NCBI GenBank assembly: GCA_035652095.1 | Contig: DASREM010000055.1 | Location: 324,574 to 388,573 of the forward strand | Direction: 5' to 3' | Source of the DNA: DASREM01 sp035652095 | GTDB taxonomy: Bacteria; Acidobacteriota; Terriglobia; Terriglobales; Acidobacteriaceae | Length of the DNA: 64,000 bases | In this document: in pieces, positions 8,836 to 17,608 of the stretch | Layout: every line of letters starts with the position of its first letter | Numbering within the stretch: the first letter of the stretch is position 1 | Program-made: the position numbers and the translations under genes | Notes under the pieces: model-generated | Databases searched by the model: none | What the model saw: the letters and a program-made list of their open reading frames with translations, nothing else | Told to the model about the DNA's origin: nothing

Positions 8836-8917
8836 CGGTACTGCGGGGAGCGACCTCCGAAGCCGGTCACGGACACGCCGCGTTAGGCGGCGGGTGGGGT
8901 CGCTCCCCGCAGTACCG
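8836..8917. repeat. Nested palindrome, candidate oriT or mRNA structure
   Basis: Perfect 20-bp inverted arms (8836-8855 and 8898-8917) enclose 42 bases that contain a second perfect hairpin, CGCCGC-GTTAG-GCGGCG (8876-8892). It is the longest perfect inverted repeat I found in the window. It lies in the 169-bp gap between the winged-helix gene (8980-10032) and the RHH-like gene, 15 bases before the latter's Shine-Dalgarno. Options are a transfer origin, an mRNA hairpin separating two parts of the operon, or a dispersed chromosomal palindrome. Confidence 0.85.
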
Positions 8918-8979
8918 TTGCACTTGACCTTGTTTCTGCCCTTGCACGCATGTCTGGAATCTCCATTGTTTTGAGCCCC

Positions 8980-10032
8980 TTATGCACTACGCTCCCGTTC
9001 CGAGAGTTGGGCGGATGATTGGGCGGCTTCTTCAACCGTAGATGGAGCGTGCCGCCCAAGGTTCGGTACCACAAGGAATGTTTCAAAATGCACGCCAGGG
9101 CTACCGACCTCGGCCCCGCAGTCGATCTCCGGGAACTCTCCTGTTTGTTTCCAATTTTGGTATTGACTCTCGTACTTGACCTCGGAGTACCGTTTGAGCC
9201 CGCGTTGCCACTCAATTACCTCTCGGTGGGCGAGTTCTTTGAAGCGCTTTTCTTCGGCCATCTTCCGCAGCCTGAAAAACGTTGCAAGGTGTCTTTGTTC
9301 CCGCTGGCGCTCGGTTCCCGACAAACCCTGAGTGAATAGCTCTCTCGCGGATGAAAAGCTCCTTGTGGAGGTCGAGACGAAGATCAATTTGAAACTGCCG
9401 CTCAGAGCATCAAACAAAGCCCGATACCTCTGGATGAAGGAAGCAAAGGTTTGCAGTGAGCGAATGTCGTCCTCGATGTAGGTGAAATTCGTAAGCGATG
9501 ATGATGCGTCGCCGGACACAAATATTGGGAACTTCTCAACGAAGTAGCGGCGTATTTCTGCCCCGGTTTGCCCGCGAAAGGTTTTCGCGGGCAGAGCATC
9601 TGCGCTGACGTGTTTCGACTCGGCGAAATAGAAAACTTTGTCGGTCTCCTCTTCGAGGAATTGGCAGTCGAGATGTGACAGCACAAAGTCCAAGCCCAGG
9701 ACTCTTACGGCTGCCTTCTCCAACAATCCGTAGCGTCCTGGTTTGCGGTGTCGAGAATTCTCCTTGCCGAGTGCGGCATAGACCGTCCGTGAGAACAGGT
9801 GGTAAATCTTCTGAGTGCCGCGCTCCGGCAGATGTTCCCTTACGTGTTTTTTCTGGATAGCTTTCTTGAGGAAATATGTGGCTGGACCCCGGCCAGCAAC
9901 ATCCACAAATTGCATGAACTGCCGTTGGAGGAAGAACCCCGAGTGAACGGCCACGATGTATAGGAACTCGGCTTCGCGTTCTGTGTAACCTAGCTGTTTG
10001 AGGGCATCGACCGATTCAATAGGAATGTTCAT
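8980..10032 (-). CDS. Unknown 350-residue protein with N-terminal winged-helix-like region, ICE transfer operon
   Basis: Residues 1-90 begin LKQLGYTEREAEFLYIVAVH, followed by a helical block and KKHVREHLPERGTQKIYHLF, which reads like a winged-helix DNA-binding domain. The middle (VLGLDFVLSHLDCQFLEEE, DKVFYFAESKHV) could be a nuclease-like core but lacks motifs I can name. The C-terminal third is helical and charged (FFRLRKMAEEKRFKELAHRE). Its start overlaps the stop of the upstream gene (ATGA), so the two are coupled and probably act together. It carries no HUH or MOB relaxase motif. DNA processing during transfer is a guess from context. Confidence 0.6.
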   Translation of the reverse strand: MNIPIESVDALKQLGYTEREAEFLYIVAVHSGFFLQRQFMQFVDVAGRGPATYFLKKAIQKKHVREHLPERGTQKIYHLFSRTVYAALGKENSRHRKPGRYGLLEKAAVRVLGLDFVLSHLDCQFLEEETDKVFYFAESKHVSADALPAKTFRGQTGAEIRRYFVEKFPIFVSGDASSSLTNFTYIEDDIRSLQTFASFIQRYRALFDALSGSFKLIFVSTSTRSFSSARELFTQGLSGTERQREQRHLATFFRLRKMAEEKRFKELAHREVIEWQRGLKRYSEVKYESQYQNWKQTGEFPEIDCGAEVGSPGVHFETFLVVPNLGRHAPSTVEEAAQSSAQLSERERSA

Positions 10033-10868
10033 AACGACATCACCTCGCCGATTAGGTCCTCGCCGCGTTCGGCTGACCTACCGCGATAGTCTTGGTTGTA
10101 GAGCTTGAATCCAGCCGCTTGTTTGGCGGCGATCTGGCGGGCCTTGTAGTGTCCGGTCACACATTCAAGGTCAACTTTGGAGAGTTCCTGGTCTCGGGAC
10201 TCGAATTCGATGCGAACGTCCGGGAACTGAATCTTGCCTTCAACGATCCTTAGTCCGTGCGCCTCGGCAATCTCGTGGCGTTGCCGTTCGCGCTCTGCCG
10301 GCGAAGCATTTTGGATTCGTACGAGCTGGCGATTGACTTGCTTTTTCAGCTCAAAATCGAGCACGACTCTTTTCGGTGTGCCTCCCGCGTTGGAGATCTT
10401 CTTCGCCTCCTTTTGATACACGTCATAGATAGCGGCATCGTGGCGCAGCTCCCGTTTCTTCACGATTCCTGAGTAGACGGCTTGGTCTCGGTTGGAGCGG
10501 AGGGCAGACTGCGTTAGCTCCTTCCCGGCTTTGGTCAACGCGACGTATTCACCATTCGTCCTGGAACCGGGCTGGACGGTGAGAAGCCGTTGCTCGCGAA
10601 GACTTCGCAGGTCTTTGCGGAATCGTCCGTCATCGTTGTCGTATAGGTGTTTTCGTAGGGAGTTGGCGGTGATCGTTCTGAAGGCTCCCAAGTCCTGAAG
10701 CATTCTTGACTGGTCGGAATTCAGCCGATACCGTTGGCTGCGACTCTGGTAGATGCTTTTAGAGTCCTGCTCACGGTTCTGGTGAGAAATCTGGCGCGGA
10801 GAGCGGTCGGTCGATTTGCCCTGGTCTGGATTGGGTCTCAGGGAATCGTCATTCAGAGAACGGCCCAT
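10029..10868 (-). CDS. Replication-relaxation (Replic_Relax)-like protein
   Basis: 279 residues. After a polar N-terminal tail, residues about 45-120 form a winged helix (SDQSRMLQDLGAFRTITANS, RKDLRSLREQRLL, EYVALTKAGKEL). The C-terminal part has FPDVRIEF, then KVDLECVTGHY and a helix QIAAKQAAGFKLY, resembling the PD...(E)xD arrangement of the Replic_Relax family linked to plasmid DNA relaxation and replication. The match is by pattern and is moderate. It starts next to the end of the membrane-protein gene and is coupled to the next gene by ATGA. With no classical relaxase visible, it is a candidate for part of the ICE's DNA-processing machinery. Confidence 0.58.
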   Translation of the reverse strand: MGRSLNDDSLRPNPDQGKSTDRSPRQISHQNREQDSKSIYQSRSQRYRLNSDQSRMLQDLGAFRTITANSLRKHLYDNDDGRFRKDLRSLREQRLLTVQPGSRTNGEYVALTKAGKELTQSALRSNRDQAVYSGIVKKRELRHDAAIYDVYQKEAKKISNAGGTPKRVVLDFELKKQVNRQLVRIQNASPAERERQRHEIAEAHGLRIVEGKIQFPDVRIEFESRDQELSKVDLECVTGHYKARQIAAKQAAGFKLYNQDYRGRSAERGEDLIGEVMSL

Positions 10869-10871
10869 GTG

Positions 10872-11165
10872 CTAATCCTCGGACCGTTCGCGAATCTCAG
10901 TTGAGAGGTCGTCCTCCCCGATTCTGAGCTGCTTATCTACATACACGAGCTTCTGGCCGGTGTGCTTGAGAAAGAACCGTCTGGCTAGCAGAAAGAACGT
11001 GGCGAACAGATTGGCAAATAGGAGTGCCGCGTACAAGCCGATGGCCCATCCGTAGTCGCGAAAGATCAGCTGCCGGTACGGAACTAGAAATTTGAGACGA
11101 TCCATCAATAGAAACCCGAACGCCATGAAAAGCGTTAGAGCCAGAAGCAGTGCGTTACCTATCAT
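10872..11165 (-). CDS. Small two-helix membrane protein, first gene of leftward transfer operon
   Basis: 97 residues with two hydrophobic segments (about 3-20 and 41-63), then a basic patch (RRFFLKHTGQK) and an acidic tail. GGAGGTG precedes the ATG. The stop is 3 bases from the next start, so it is cotranscribed with the DNA-processing candidates. I do not recognise the family; a small inner-membrane partner of the coupling protein is one possibility. Confidence 0.65.
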   Translation of the reverse strand: MIGNALLLALTLFMAFGFLLMDRLKFLVPYRQLIFRDYGWAIGLYAALLFANLFATFFLLARRFFLKHTGQKLVYVDKQLRIGEDDLSTEIRERSED

Positions 11166-11485
11166 GCTCGCACCTCCACCTATTCAGACGCGACTGCTTA
11201 GGGCACTGATTCGGGTCAGCCGAAAAGAAACAATCCAGTTGAAACTGTTGAATACTTTTTTCGCACAAGCGCTGCCGACCTTAACCGATTTAGGCCAAAG
11301 GCTTGGTTTACATTGTCTGTCTGCCGACTATCTCTACGGGAAATCGAACAATCCTGCGCATATAAGCAGCCCCGATAACAGAATGTGCTACCATCACTGC
11401 CAAAATATTCTGGCCAGCTGATGCATCTAGTGGACAGGACACTCAGCGGAAGGATTTCATCAGCCCGCTCCCGATTGGTGACCGC
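11166..11485. other. Divergent intergenic region between leftward operon and unknown gene
   Basis: About 320 bases separate the start of the leftward transfer operon from the next rightward gene. It must hold at least the leftward promoter. I see AT-rich patches near 11245-11262 and 11395-11410 but no convincing -35/-10 pair, strong inverted repeat or RNA gene. Confidence 0.4.
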
Positions 11486-12616
11486 TTGTTGGATGAGAAG
11501 ACACCAACCTTCGCTCGTAACACCCGCATTTACGGTGGCCGACGAGCACTCGCCGTTAATTTGTGTTTGCTTTTTCTCGGCACTCCGCTGGCGATGGGTG
11601 CCAATAATCAAGCCCCATGCCCTTACAAGATCGAGACCAAGTTCGAGGAACCGTTGCGAACCTTGAGCAAGTTCACCTTGAAATTTACACCGGAGCCCTC
11701 CGCATCCTTAACCGAGATGAAAGTTGATTTCGGAGTGCACAACCTATACGAGATCAAAGACTCCGAAGGAAACAAGATCGACCAGAGCACTCTTAAACCA
11801 AATGATCTTACCCGGTTCGCGATCGAATTGGGGCCAGACAATCCTGGCCTTATATCGCTGACGGTATCAACAGCATCAAGTACCGACTGTGCAGACTCTC
11901 ACCTGATTGACGCAGGATTCCGCGATATTGTCATAGTAAAAAGCCCCACGCAGGGTATTGAACTTCTTGAAACGCCAACGACGACGGTTGATTCGGGAAG
12001 GATTCCGTTTTCCATAAACTTTGTTCGAGCAAGCACTGACAAGACGCTTTACTTCTCGCTACCTCTAACGGCATTGGTTGAGGTCAGTGGAGAGAACGTC
12101 GCCGGTGATCCAACAATCACAGCCGATGGTGTCAAAGCGGAGGCAAGTTCCAATGTGCGCGTAACTTTTCCGCCAGGAACGTCACCAGGCTTCACAATCA
12201 ATGACGGCCATTGGGGAACAACCAGAACGATCAAAGTCTCTGTCTTCAAGGGCGATGAGGCACGGGCGCTAGGAACATATTTTCTGCACTACCGGACGAA
12301 CTATCCCCAATGGATTCTCTTTCTTATGACCGTGCTGGGTGCCTTGCTTTATGTTGGGATAGAGAGCATTCCGGCCTTAAACAAGACTTCCGGCGGTAAC
12401 AATCAGAGTTGGTGGGCTCTTCTGACGATGGATCGTTACTCCAAGCTCATTTTGGCACTTGGTGTCTCATCCGTTGTGTTTTTGTTCAAAGATGCAGGTT
12501 TTTTGAAGGCAATCAAGCTCGATTCAGCCTCACTAATGGCTTATTTAACGTACGGCTTTTGTGCAGGCGCGTTGGGACTTGAAGCTGTTTTGAAGAAGGT
12601 AAAGGAGCTTCTGTGA
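11486..12616 (+). CDS. Unknown exported, membrane-anchored ICE protein
   Basis: 376 residues from a TTG start; the frame is open further upstream, so the true start is uncertain. A signal-like segment LAVNLCLLFLGTPLAMGA is followed by a long beta-rich region with Ig-like character (residues about 50-270), then hydrophobic segments around 276-292, 315-335 and 345-368. The bulk is predicted outside the membrane with a C-terminal anchor. I do not recognise the family. It lies between the two divergent transfer operons, 17 bases before a second membrane-anchored unknown, suggesting a two-gene surface module. Confidence 0.68.
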   Translation: MLDEKTPTFARNTRIYGGRRALAVNLCLLFLGTPLAMGANNQAPCPYKIETKFEEPLRTLSKFTLKFTPEPSASLTEMKVDFGVHNLYEIKDSEGNKIDQSTLKPNDLTRFAIELGPDNPGLISLTVSTASSTDCADSHLIDAGFRDIVIVKSPTQGIELLETPTTTVDSGRIPFSINFVRASTDKTLYFSLPLTALVEVSGENVAGDPTITADGVKAEASSNVRVTFPPGTSPGFTINDGHWGTTRTIKVSVFKGDEARALGTYFLHYRTNYPQWILFLMTVLGALLYVGIESIPALNKTSGGNNQSWWALLTMDRYSKLILALGVSSVVFLFKDAGFLKAIKLDSASLMAYLTYGFCAGALGLEAVLKKVKELL

Positions 12617-12633
12617 AATGATTGGGGTCCGTG

Positions 12634-13662
12634 ATGAGCTCTGAACCGACAAAAAGACCAAGAATAGTAGCCCTTCTCACAATCAGCGGGCTGATTGTCT
12701 TGGCTGTCGTTTATTACTTCGGGCGTCCTCATCCGACGACGGACGTTGTGCGTTTAGTCCTAAAAGTATCGGACGCGAATTCGCACGCATCGATTCCTCA
12801 CGCGCAAGTTAGAGTGGTCGCTGAGGACGGCGCTTTCGCGGCGCTTACCGATGACAACGGGATGGCCTCGATTACGCTGCCCGTCAAAGCGGGCTCGCGA
12901 GGGCCAATCCGCATGACAGTTGTGGCTGACGGATTCACCGCCAGGGATGGTTTGATCGAGGGGGACGATAGAAACCGTGTGCTGGAAGTATCGCTGGAGC
13001 CGATACGGAATTCTTCGAACGCGACAAGTCGCGAATATAGCTTAGACGTGCTGAGCGGCGAAGGTGCGAATTGGGGGAATGTGTACCAGCTATGTTCAGA
13101 TCCCGCTCCCGAAGAATATCGAGTTGTTGCCGCCAGTTTTAATCTGATAGCTCAGGACCGACAGTGTGGTCTTTATGCTGAATGTACCGAATCTTCGCAT
13201 AGTAATTCCCAGGTGTGCTGGAAGGTCCGTTTGCAGGGGCACGGCGAGAACTCATCGGACACGAGGCGGGTGCAAGGCAAGGCCGTGCTGCGCGTCACTC
13301 TCGACAAGATCAGTATTCCGTCAGTCAAAATCGCCGCAATCTGTCATTTCTACGGAGAAGCCAGTCAGGGTTCGCCGGCATGGAATAAGGACGAATTGTG
13401 CAATGTGCCAAATGTCGAGCTACTGGATTCGACGTTCCATCAGGGAGACTTTGCGTGTTGTGGCGGAGGAGCGTCATCTAGGATTACGCCTGCGGACATC
13501 CCGCCGGGACTAGAAGTTCACGTTTCAGGGGGATACTACTGGGCCGTGAGCGACCTTCGCTTGGAGGGCAATCAACTCAAAATTCACACTTACTGCGGCC
13601 CTGGGGCTGCGCCTGGCCCCGGTTGCAATGTGGATGTACAGGTGATTGCTCACTATCACTAA
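12634..13662 (+). CDS. Unknown single-pass membrane protein with carboxypeptidase-regulatory-like domain, Cys-rich C-terminus
   Basis: 342 residues from the ATG at 12634; a TTG four codons upstream is an alternative. A transmembrane segment (about residues 11-29) is followed by a domain VVRLVLKVSDANSHASIPHA to VLEVSLEP that reads like a carboxypeptidase regulatory-like beta-sandwich. The remainder is rich in Cys (LCSDPAPE, RQCGLYAEC, VCWKVRLQGH, FACCGGG, YCGPGAAPGPGC), suggesting disulfide bonds outside the cytoplasm. It is paired with the preceding membrane-anchored gene. The function is unknown; surface exclusion, adhesion or mating-pair roles are only guesses. Confidence 0.68.
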   Translation: MSSEPTKRPRIVALLTISGLIVLAVVYYFGRPHPTTDVVRLVLKVSDANSHASIPHAQVRVVAEDGAFAALTDDNGMASITLPVKAGSRGPIRMTVVADGFTARDGLIEGDDRNRVLEVSLEPIRNSSNATSREYSLDVLSGEGANWGNVYQLCSDPAPEEYRVVAASFNLIAQDRQCGLYAECTESSHSNSQVCWKVRLQGHGENSSDTRRVQGKAVLRVTLDKISIPSVKIAAICHFYGEASQGSPAWNKDELCNVPNVELLDSTFHQGDFACCGGGASSRITPADIPPGLEVHVSGGYYWAVSDLRLEGNQLKIHTYCGPGAAPGPGCNVDVQVIAHYH

Positions 13663-13817
13663 CATTTCACAGTCCGCTTCTCATTCTTCCAAACGCTGTA
13701 CTAGTTTTCGAACAAGTAGGCGTTCGAGAGAGTGCCGCTGACGTGCCCTTCCGACAAGATCGAGATGGACGGGCAAATGCCAGCCCGTTTGATTCCGAGT
13801 TGACTTGGTCCGTGATT

Positions 13818-14069
13818 TCATGTCCCGTACTTCATACCGTTGCCCCCTGACGACGCGTTGCGTTTTCGGTTCGCCTGTTCGATTTCCTGTTTGATCCATT
13901 CTGCAAGCTCTGCGGGGCAAAAGCGCACTGCGCCCTTGACGTGAAAGCAAGGGATCAGTCCAGCCTTGGCCATCTTGTAGATGTGCTGTGGCGTAACGCC
14001 CAGCATTTTTGCCACCTCAGCAACTTTCAGGGCCTCTTTGCGGTTTTCTAATATCTCGATGAGTCTCAT
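13818..14069 (-). CDS. Excisionase/MerR-type helix-turn-helix protein
   Basis: 83 residues. The block KVAEVAKMLGVTPQHIYKMA, then IPCFHVKGAVRFCPAELAEW, is the HTH_17-type winged helix of excisionases and small regulators. It is transcribed away from the virB operon across a 535-bp gap, so it could control that promoter or act as a recombination directionality factor. A second protein of the same family lies just before the integrase. Confidence 0.75.
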   Translation of the reverse strand: MRLIEILENRKEALKVAEVAKMLGVTPQHIYKMAKAGLIPCFHVKGAVRFCPAELAEWIKQEIEQANRKRNASSGGNGMKYGT

Positions 14070-14502
14070 CGCCGTTAAACTTTTGAATAACCCGTGCGGT
14101 CATCAAAAGCACCTCCGATTCAATCCCCAGATTTTTCTTGCCTGAAAGAGACACGAACACAACAATTGCCAACCCATTTACGAGACGAGAGTTGCTGATT
14201 GTTTGTGGGGGATTGCCAGATAGACGCAGGGAGGCAATGGACAAACCAATATGAACCCAGCGGCACGCGAAGAGTTGCAGTGGCGCACGTCATAAACTTC
14301 TCGACTGACGCAGCTCGCGCTCGGACGGGCCTAAAAACCGGCGCTCCGTATTCGTACTCTTGAAAATTGGATGCGCCTCTCACCCTTCAAGTAAGTCTTT
14401 AATGTCTCTGAATTGTCAAAACTTCGACTAGCCGGAGACCCATGCCGCTGTATGCCGCGTCCGGCGCGGAGTTCAACGGAATCAATTTTCTTAAACTGCG
14501 TG

Positions 14503-14522
14503 GACCAAAACCGCATTTGGTC
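14503..14522. promoter_or_regulatory. Inverted repeat, candidate operator of the virB operon
   Basis: GACCAAA (14503-14509) and TTTGGTC (14516-14522) form a perfect 7-bp inverted repeat with a 6-bp spacer, about 80 bp before virB2. The size and spacing suit a dimeric repressor. The adjacent HTH protein is one possible ligand. Confidence 0.4.
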
Positions 14523-14568
14523 TGCGAATGTAGAACTTTCAGCATCTCTGCCGCGTCTGAGTGTTTAT

Positions 14569-14589
14569 ACGTGCAGCAAGAATGCACGT
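14569..14589 (+). promoter_or_regulatory. Hairpin in the virB2 leader
   Basis: ACGTGCA (14569-14575) and TGCACGT (14583-14589) are perfect 7-bp arms with a 7-nt loop, ending just before the AGGA that precedes the virB2 ATG at 14605. It could be an operator or an mRNA hairpin that tunes pilin translation. Confidence 0.35.
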
Positions 14590-14604
14590 TTCAGGATGTG
14601 ACTT

Positions 14605-14856
14605 ATGAACCTGATGCTAACGCTGATCTTTCTGCAATCCGGCAACAGTCCATGGGAAAACGCTGTCCAGCAGCTTCAAACGGCCTTCACTGGCCCGATT
14701 GCGAAGGGCCTGAGCCTTGTCGCAATCGTGGTTGGCGGTTTGATGTTTGCGTTCGGTGAAGGCGGAAACAAGCGGATGTTTGCCGGGATTGTCTTCGGCA
14801 TTGGAATGGCAATCGCAGCTGTGAACTTTCTGTCCTGGCTCTTTCCGGGATCGTAG
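14605..14856 (+). CDS. virB2: VirB2/TrbC-type conjugative pilin
   Basis: 83 residues with two hydrophobic helices (about 33-50 and 58-80) joined by a short polar loop (GEGGNKR), the standard VirB2/TrbC pilin hairpin. The N-terminus is shorter than usual, so a cleavable signal is not evident. It is the first gene of the rightward transfer operon, ten bases before virB3, which supports the call. The mature protein would polymerise into the conjugative pilus. Confidence 0.85.
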   Translation: MNLMLTLIFLQSGNSPWENAVQQLQTAFTGPIAKGLSLVAIVVGGLMFAFGEGGNKRMFAGIVFGIGMAIAAVNFLSWLFPGS

Positions 14857-14865
14857 GAGATGGCA

Positions 14866-15165
14866 ATGCCAACGGAACGCCGCATCAACGCCACTCACAA
14901 GGCGATCAACAAACCGCTCACGATTCTGGGCGCGGAACGAAAGCTGTTTTTCGTTGCGCTCATCATGGGCGCGGCGGCTTTCAACCTTTTCGGCAGTTTG
15001 TTCGGCGGCATATTGCTCTTCGGCTGCCTCTTCCTTCTGGCGCAGTGGGCGACGCGGACGGACCCCCAAATCCTGCGAATCCTGCTCAACTCAGGCAAGT
15101 TCCGCCGGGAGTATGACCCTGCAAAATTCTTCGAGCCGAATCTTCGGGTGATTGAACATGCTTAG
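14866..15165 (+). CDS. virB3: VirB3/TrbD-type protein
   Basis: 99 residues beginning MPTERRINATHKAINKP. The second ATG (14866) is chosen because AGGAG (14855-14859) sits six bases upstream; the first ATG (14860) would lie directly on it. The hairpin of two membrane segments (about 30-65) after a polar N-terminus and before RTDPQILRIL is characteristic of VirB3. It overlaps virB4 by 8 bp. VirB3 anchors with VirB4 and VirB6 in the inner-membrane complex. Confidence 0.87.
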   Translation: MPTERRINATHKAINKPLTILGAERKLFFVALIMGAAAFNLFGSLFGGILLFGCLFLLAQWATRTDPQILRILLNSGKFRREYDPAKFFEPNLRVIEHA

Positions 15166-17608
15166 GCTTTCAAAGATCGTCAAGAGCTACAAGGAGACCG
15201 GCGCTCTCAACGAGCATGTGGCGATCTTTGGCTTTCTGGATGATGAGATCTTTTTGACGAAAGGCGGTGACGTTGGCGTTGTACTCAGAGTCGAGGGAGT
15301 CGATTACGAGTGTTTGGATTACAAGCAGACTGACAGTTTGACCAAGCGCCTGGAATCGGCTCTCCGGCTTCTGGGGCCGCAGTACCGCGTCTATCAAATC
15401 CTCTTCAAGTCCAGTGGGGAGAGGGTTCCCCACAGCGAATACGACAACCCGGTGGTGAGACAAGCGGTTGATGACCGGACAGCCTACTTTGAGAGGAAAG
15501 CCGGCGAACTGTACTCCCTCCAGATTTACTACGTCATCCTCTACGAAGGAACGGCACATCATCGCAGCATCACGGGCGCGATTGCGAGGCTCGCGTCGGA
15601 GCCAAAAGAAGGGCTAGAAGAGCTGAGGGGATTTCTCAGCACCAAGAAGCAAACGCTACTGATCGGCAGTGCGATTGACAGGCAACACCGCACATTGAGG
15701 CATCAAGTTCGCAGCCTTATTCTTCAGCTCAGTGATTTTGTGGCGATTGAAATGTGCGGCAAGCAGGAAGCCTTCAAGGTTCTGAAAAGGCTCCTGAACT
15801 TCTCCCCGACCAAGATTGCACATGCGCGGCTGAAATATGACACGCATGTGGATTACTTCCTGGCTGATTCGGCGCTTGAGTGTTATCCGGGTCATCTCCT
15901 GATCGACGACTGCTACGTGAAAGCCCTCTCCCTAAAAGAGCCCACCGCGCAGAGCTGGCCCCTGATTCTCCGGCAATTGCTGGAAGTCGGGGCCAGCTAC
16001 CACATTGTTACGGAGTGGAAGGCCCAGGACAATACGGCCGCCCGCAAGCGGATTCAATCCATGCGGCGGCACTTCCACAACAGCAAGACTTCGCTCTTTA
16101 GCCAGCTCAAGGCTGATGGTTCGACGAATCCGGGCGAACTGCTGGTGGACGACTCCAAGGAATCGCTCGTCCGCAGCCTTGGTGAATGCCTGAAGGAAAT
16201 TGAGCTGAATGGGAACTACTTTGGAGAGTTCTCCCTCACTGTCGTTGTTTACGACAAGGACTTGTCTGCCGTCGAAAAGGCGTGCGCTGAGTTCTACAAA
16301 GTGTTTTCCATGCACGATGGCTTGCTGTTCGAGGAACGCTACAACCTGCTGAATGCATTCTTCGCGACGGTTCCGGGAAACCGTCATTTCAATCTTCGGT
16401 ATCTCTGGTTGCTGAATGCGAACTACGCTGATTATTCCTTTCTGTTCACGTTGCACACCGGGGAGCGACAGAACAAGCACCTTAAAGCCGAATACTTGGC
16501 GGTGCTGGAGACGAATCACGGAACGCCTTACTTTTTAAACTTGCATTATCAGGATACGGCTCACACCGTTGTCCTGGGCCGAACCGGATCGGGCAAGTCG
16601 TTTTTCCTAAACTTCCTCATCACGAACTTGCAGAAGTACGATCCCTACACTTTCATCTTTGACTTGGGCGGGAGCTTTCGCGGCGTCACGCAGCTCTTCG
16701 GCGGCGCTTATCTAAGGGTCAGCGCGGAGCATTCGGAATTCACGATCAATCCGTTTTCATTGGAGCCGACACCTGAGAACCTGAACTTCCTTTTCTCTTT
16801 CGTCAAGGTGCTCGCCGAAGGCCGTGGCGTGATTCCTCTGACACAGGCGGAAGAAAAGGATCTCTTCGGGCAGATCCAGAACCTATACATCCTGCCGACG
16901 AACCTGCGCACCCTGAGCGTCCTGGCAAACACCTTGCAGAAATCATTGGCCAACCGGCTGGAGAAGTGGGTGCGGGGCGGGCAATACGAGCACGTCTTCG
17001 ACAACGAGAACGATACGCTGACGCTTTCGCACTTTCAGTGTTTCGATTTCGAGGGGATGGACCGCTACCCCGGACTGATTGAGCCTCTGCTCTTCTACAT
17101 CCTGCATCGGGCGAATGCATTCATCTACAGCTCGGAGGCGGTCACGAAGTTCAAGGCGTTCTTCATTGATGAGGCTTGGCGGTTCTTTGGGCATCCGGCG
17201 ATTCGCAATTACATCGTGGAAGCCCTGAAGACCTGGCGCAAGAAAAATGCCGCCATGATCCTTTCCACGCAATCGCTCGATGAGTTGGATAAGTCCGAGA
17301 TTGTGAATGTCGTGATTGAAAGTTGCGCAACCAAGATTTTTCTGGCGAACCCGGACATGGATCGCGATCTGTACCGGAACACTTTCCACTTGAACGACAA
17401 CGAGATTGAGATGATTTCGACCCTGATTCCCAAGCGGCAGGCTTTGGTAAAGCGGCCCGATCTGGCCAAGGTCGTCAACCTTGAGGTTGATGAAAAGAGC
17501 TACTGGCTGTACACGAGTGACCCGAACGAGAGTTTCAGGCGCGAGCAGGCCTTTCGAGAACATGGCTTTGAAAAAGGTTTGGAGGTTTTGGCAAGGAGTT
17601 CCCTATGA
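15158..17608 (+). CDS. virB4: VirB4/TrbE-type conjugation ATPase
   Basis: 816 residues from ATG 15158; GGGTGA lies about ten bases upstream and the start is inside virB3. The N-terminal CagE/TrbE domain is followed by an ATPase core with Walker A GRTGSGKSFF near residue 475, Walker B KAFFIDEAW near 668, and LSTQSLDEL. VirB4 is the universal energiser of T4SS assembly and the best marker that this is a real conjugation apparatus. Its stop overlaps the virB9 start by 4 bp. The length matches the family. Confidence 0.95.
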   Translation: MLRLSKIVKSYKETGALNEHVAIFGFLDDEIFLTKGGDVGVVLRVEGVDYECLDYKQTDSLTKRLESALRLLGPQYRVYQILFKSSGERVPHSEYDNPVVRQAVDDRTAYFERKAGELYSLQIYYVILYEGTAHHRSITGAIARLASEPKEGLEELRGFLSTKKQTLLIGSAIDRQHRTLRHQVRSLILQLSDFVAIEMCGKQEAFKVLKRLLNFSPTKIAHARLKYDTHVDYFLADSALECYPGHLLIDDCYVKALSLKEPTAQSWPLILRQLLEVGASYHIVTEWKAQDNTAARKRIQSMRRHFHNSKTSLFSQLKADGSTNPGELLVDDSKESLVRSLGECLKEIELNGNYFGEFSLTVVVYDKDLSAVEKACAEFYKVFSMHDGLLFEERYNLLNAFFATVPGNRHFNLRYLWLLNANYADYSFLFTLHTGERQNKHLKAEYLAVLETNHGTPYFLNLHYQDTAHTVVLGRTGSGKSFFLNFLITNLQKYDPYTFIFDLGGSFRGVTQLFGGAYLRVSAEHSEFTINPFSLEPTPENLNFLFSFVKVLAEGRGVIPLTQAEEKDLFGQIQNLYILPTNLRTLSVLANTLQKSLANRLEKWVRGGQYEHVFDNENDTLTLSHFQCFDFEGMDRYPGLIEPLLFYILHRANAFIYSSEAVTKFKAFFIDEAWRFFGHPAIRNYIVEALKTWRKKNAAMILSTQSLDELDKSEIVNVVIESCATKIFLANPDMDRDLYRNTFHLNDNEIEMISTLIPKRQALVKRPDLAKVVNLEVDEKSYWLYTSDPNESFRREQAFREHGFEKGLEVLARSSL

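Larger units (their letters stand above)
14070..14604. other. Regulatory gap upstream of the virB operon
   Basis: 535 bases with no gene I can support. It separates the divergent HTH gene from virB2 and must contain the virB operon promoter. Two short perfect inverted repeats in its right third are listed separately. I saw no RNA gene or riboswitch fold. Confidence 0.5.

Noticed and set aside
8876..8892. GTTAG in the inner hairpin as an integron attC-like core
   Set aside because: The flanking R-box and L-box pattern of attC is not present, there is no integron integrase and no cassette array.
13681..13950. Small open frames between the Cys-rich protein and the HTH gene
   Set aside because: No start signal, domain or codon pattern supports them; they overlap the HTH gene in other frames.
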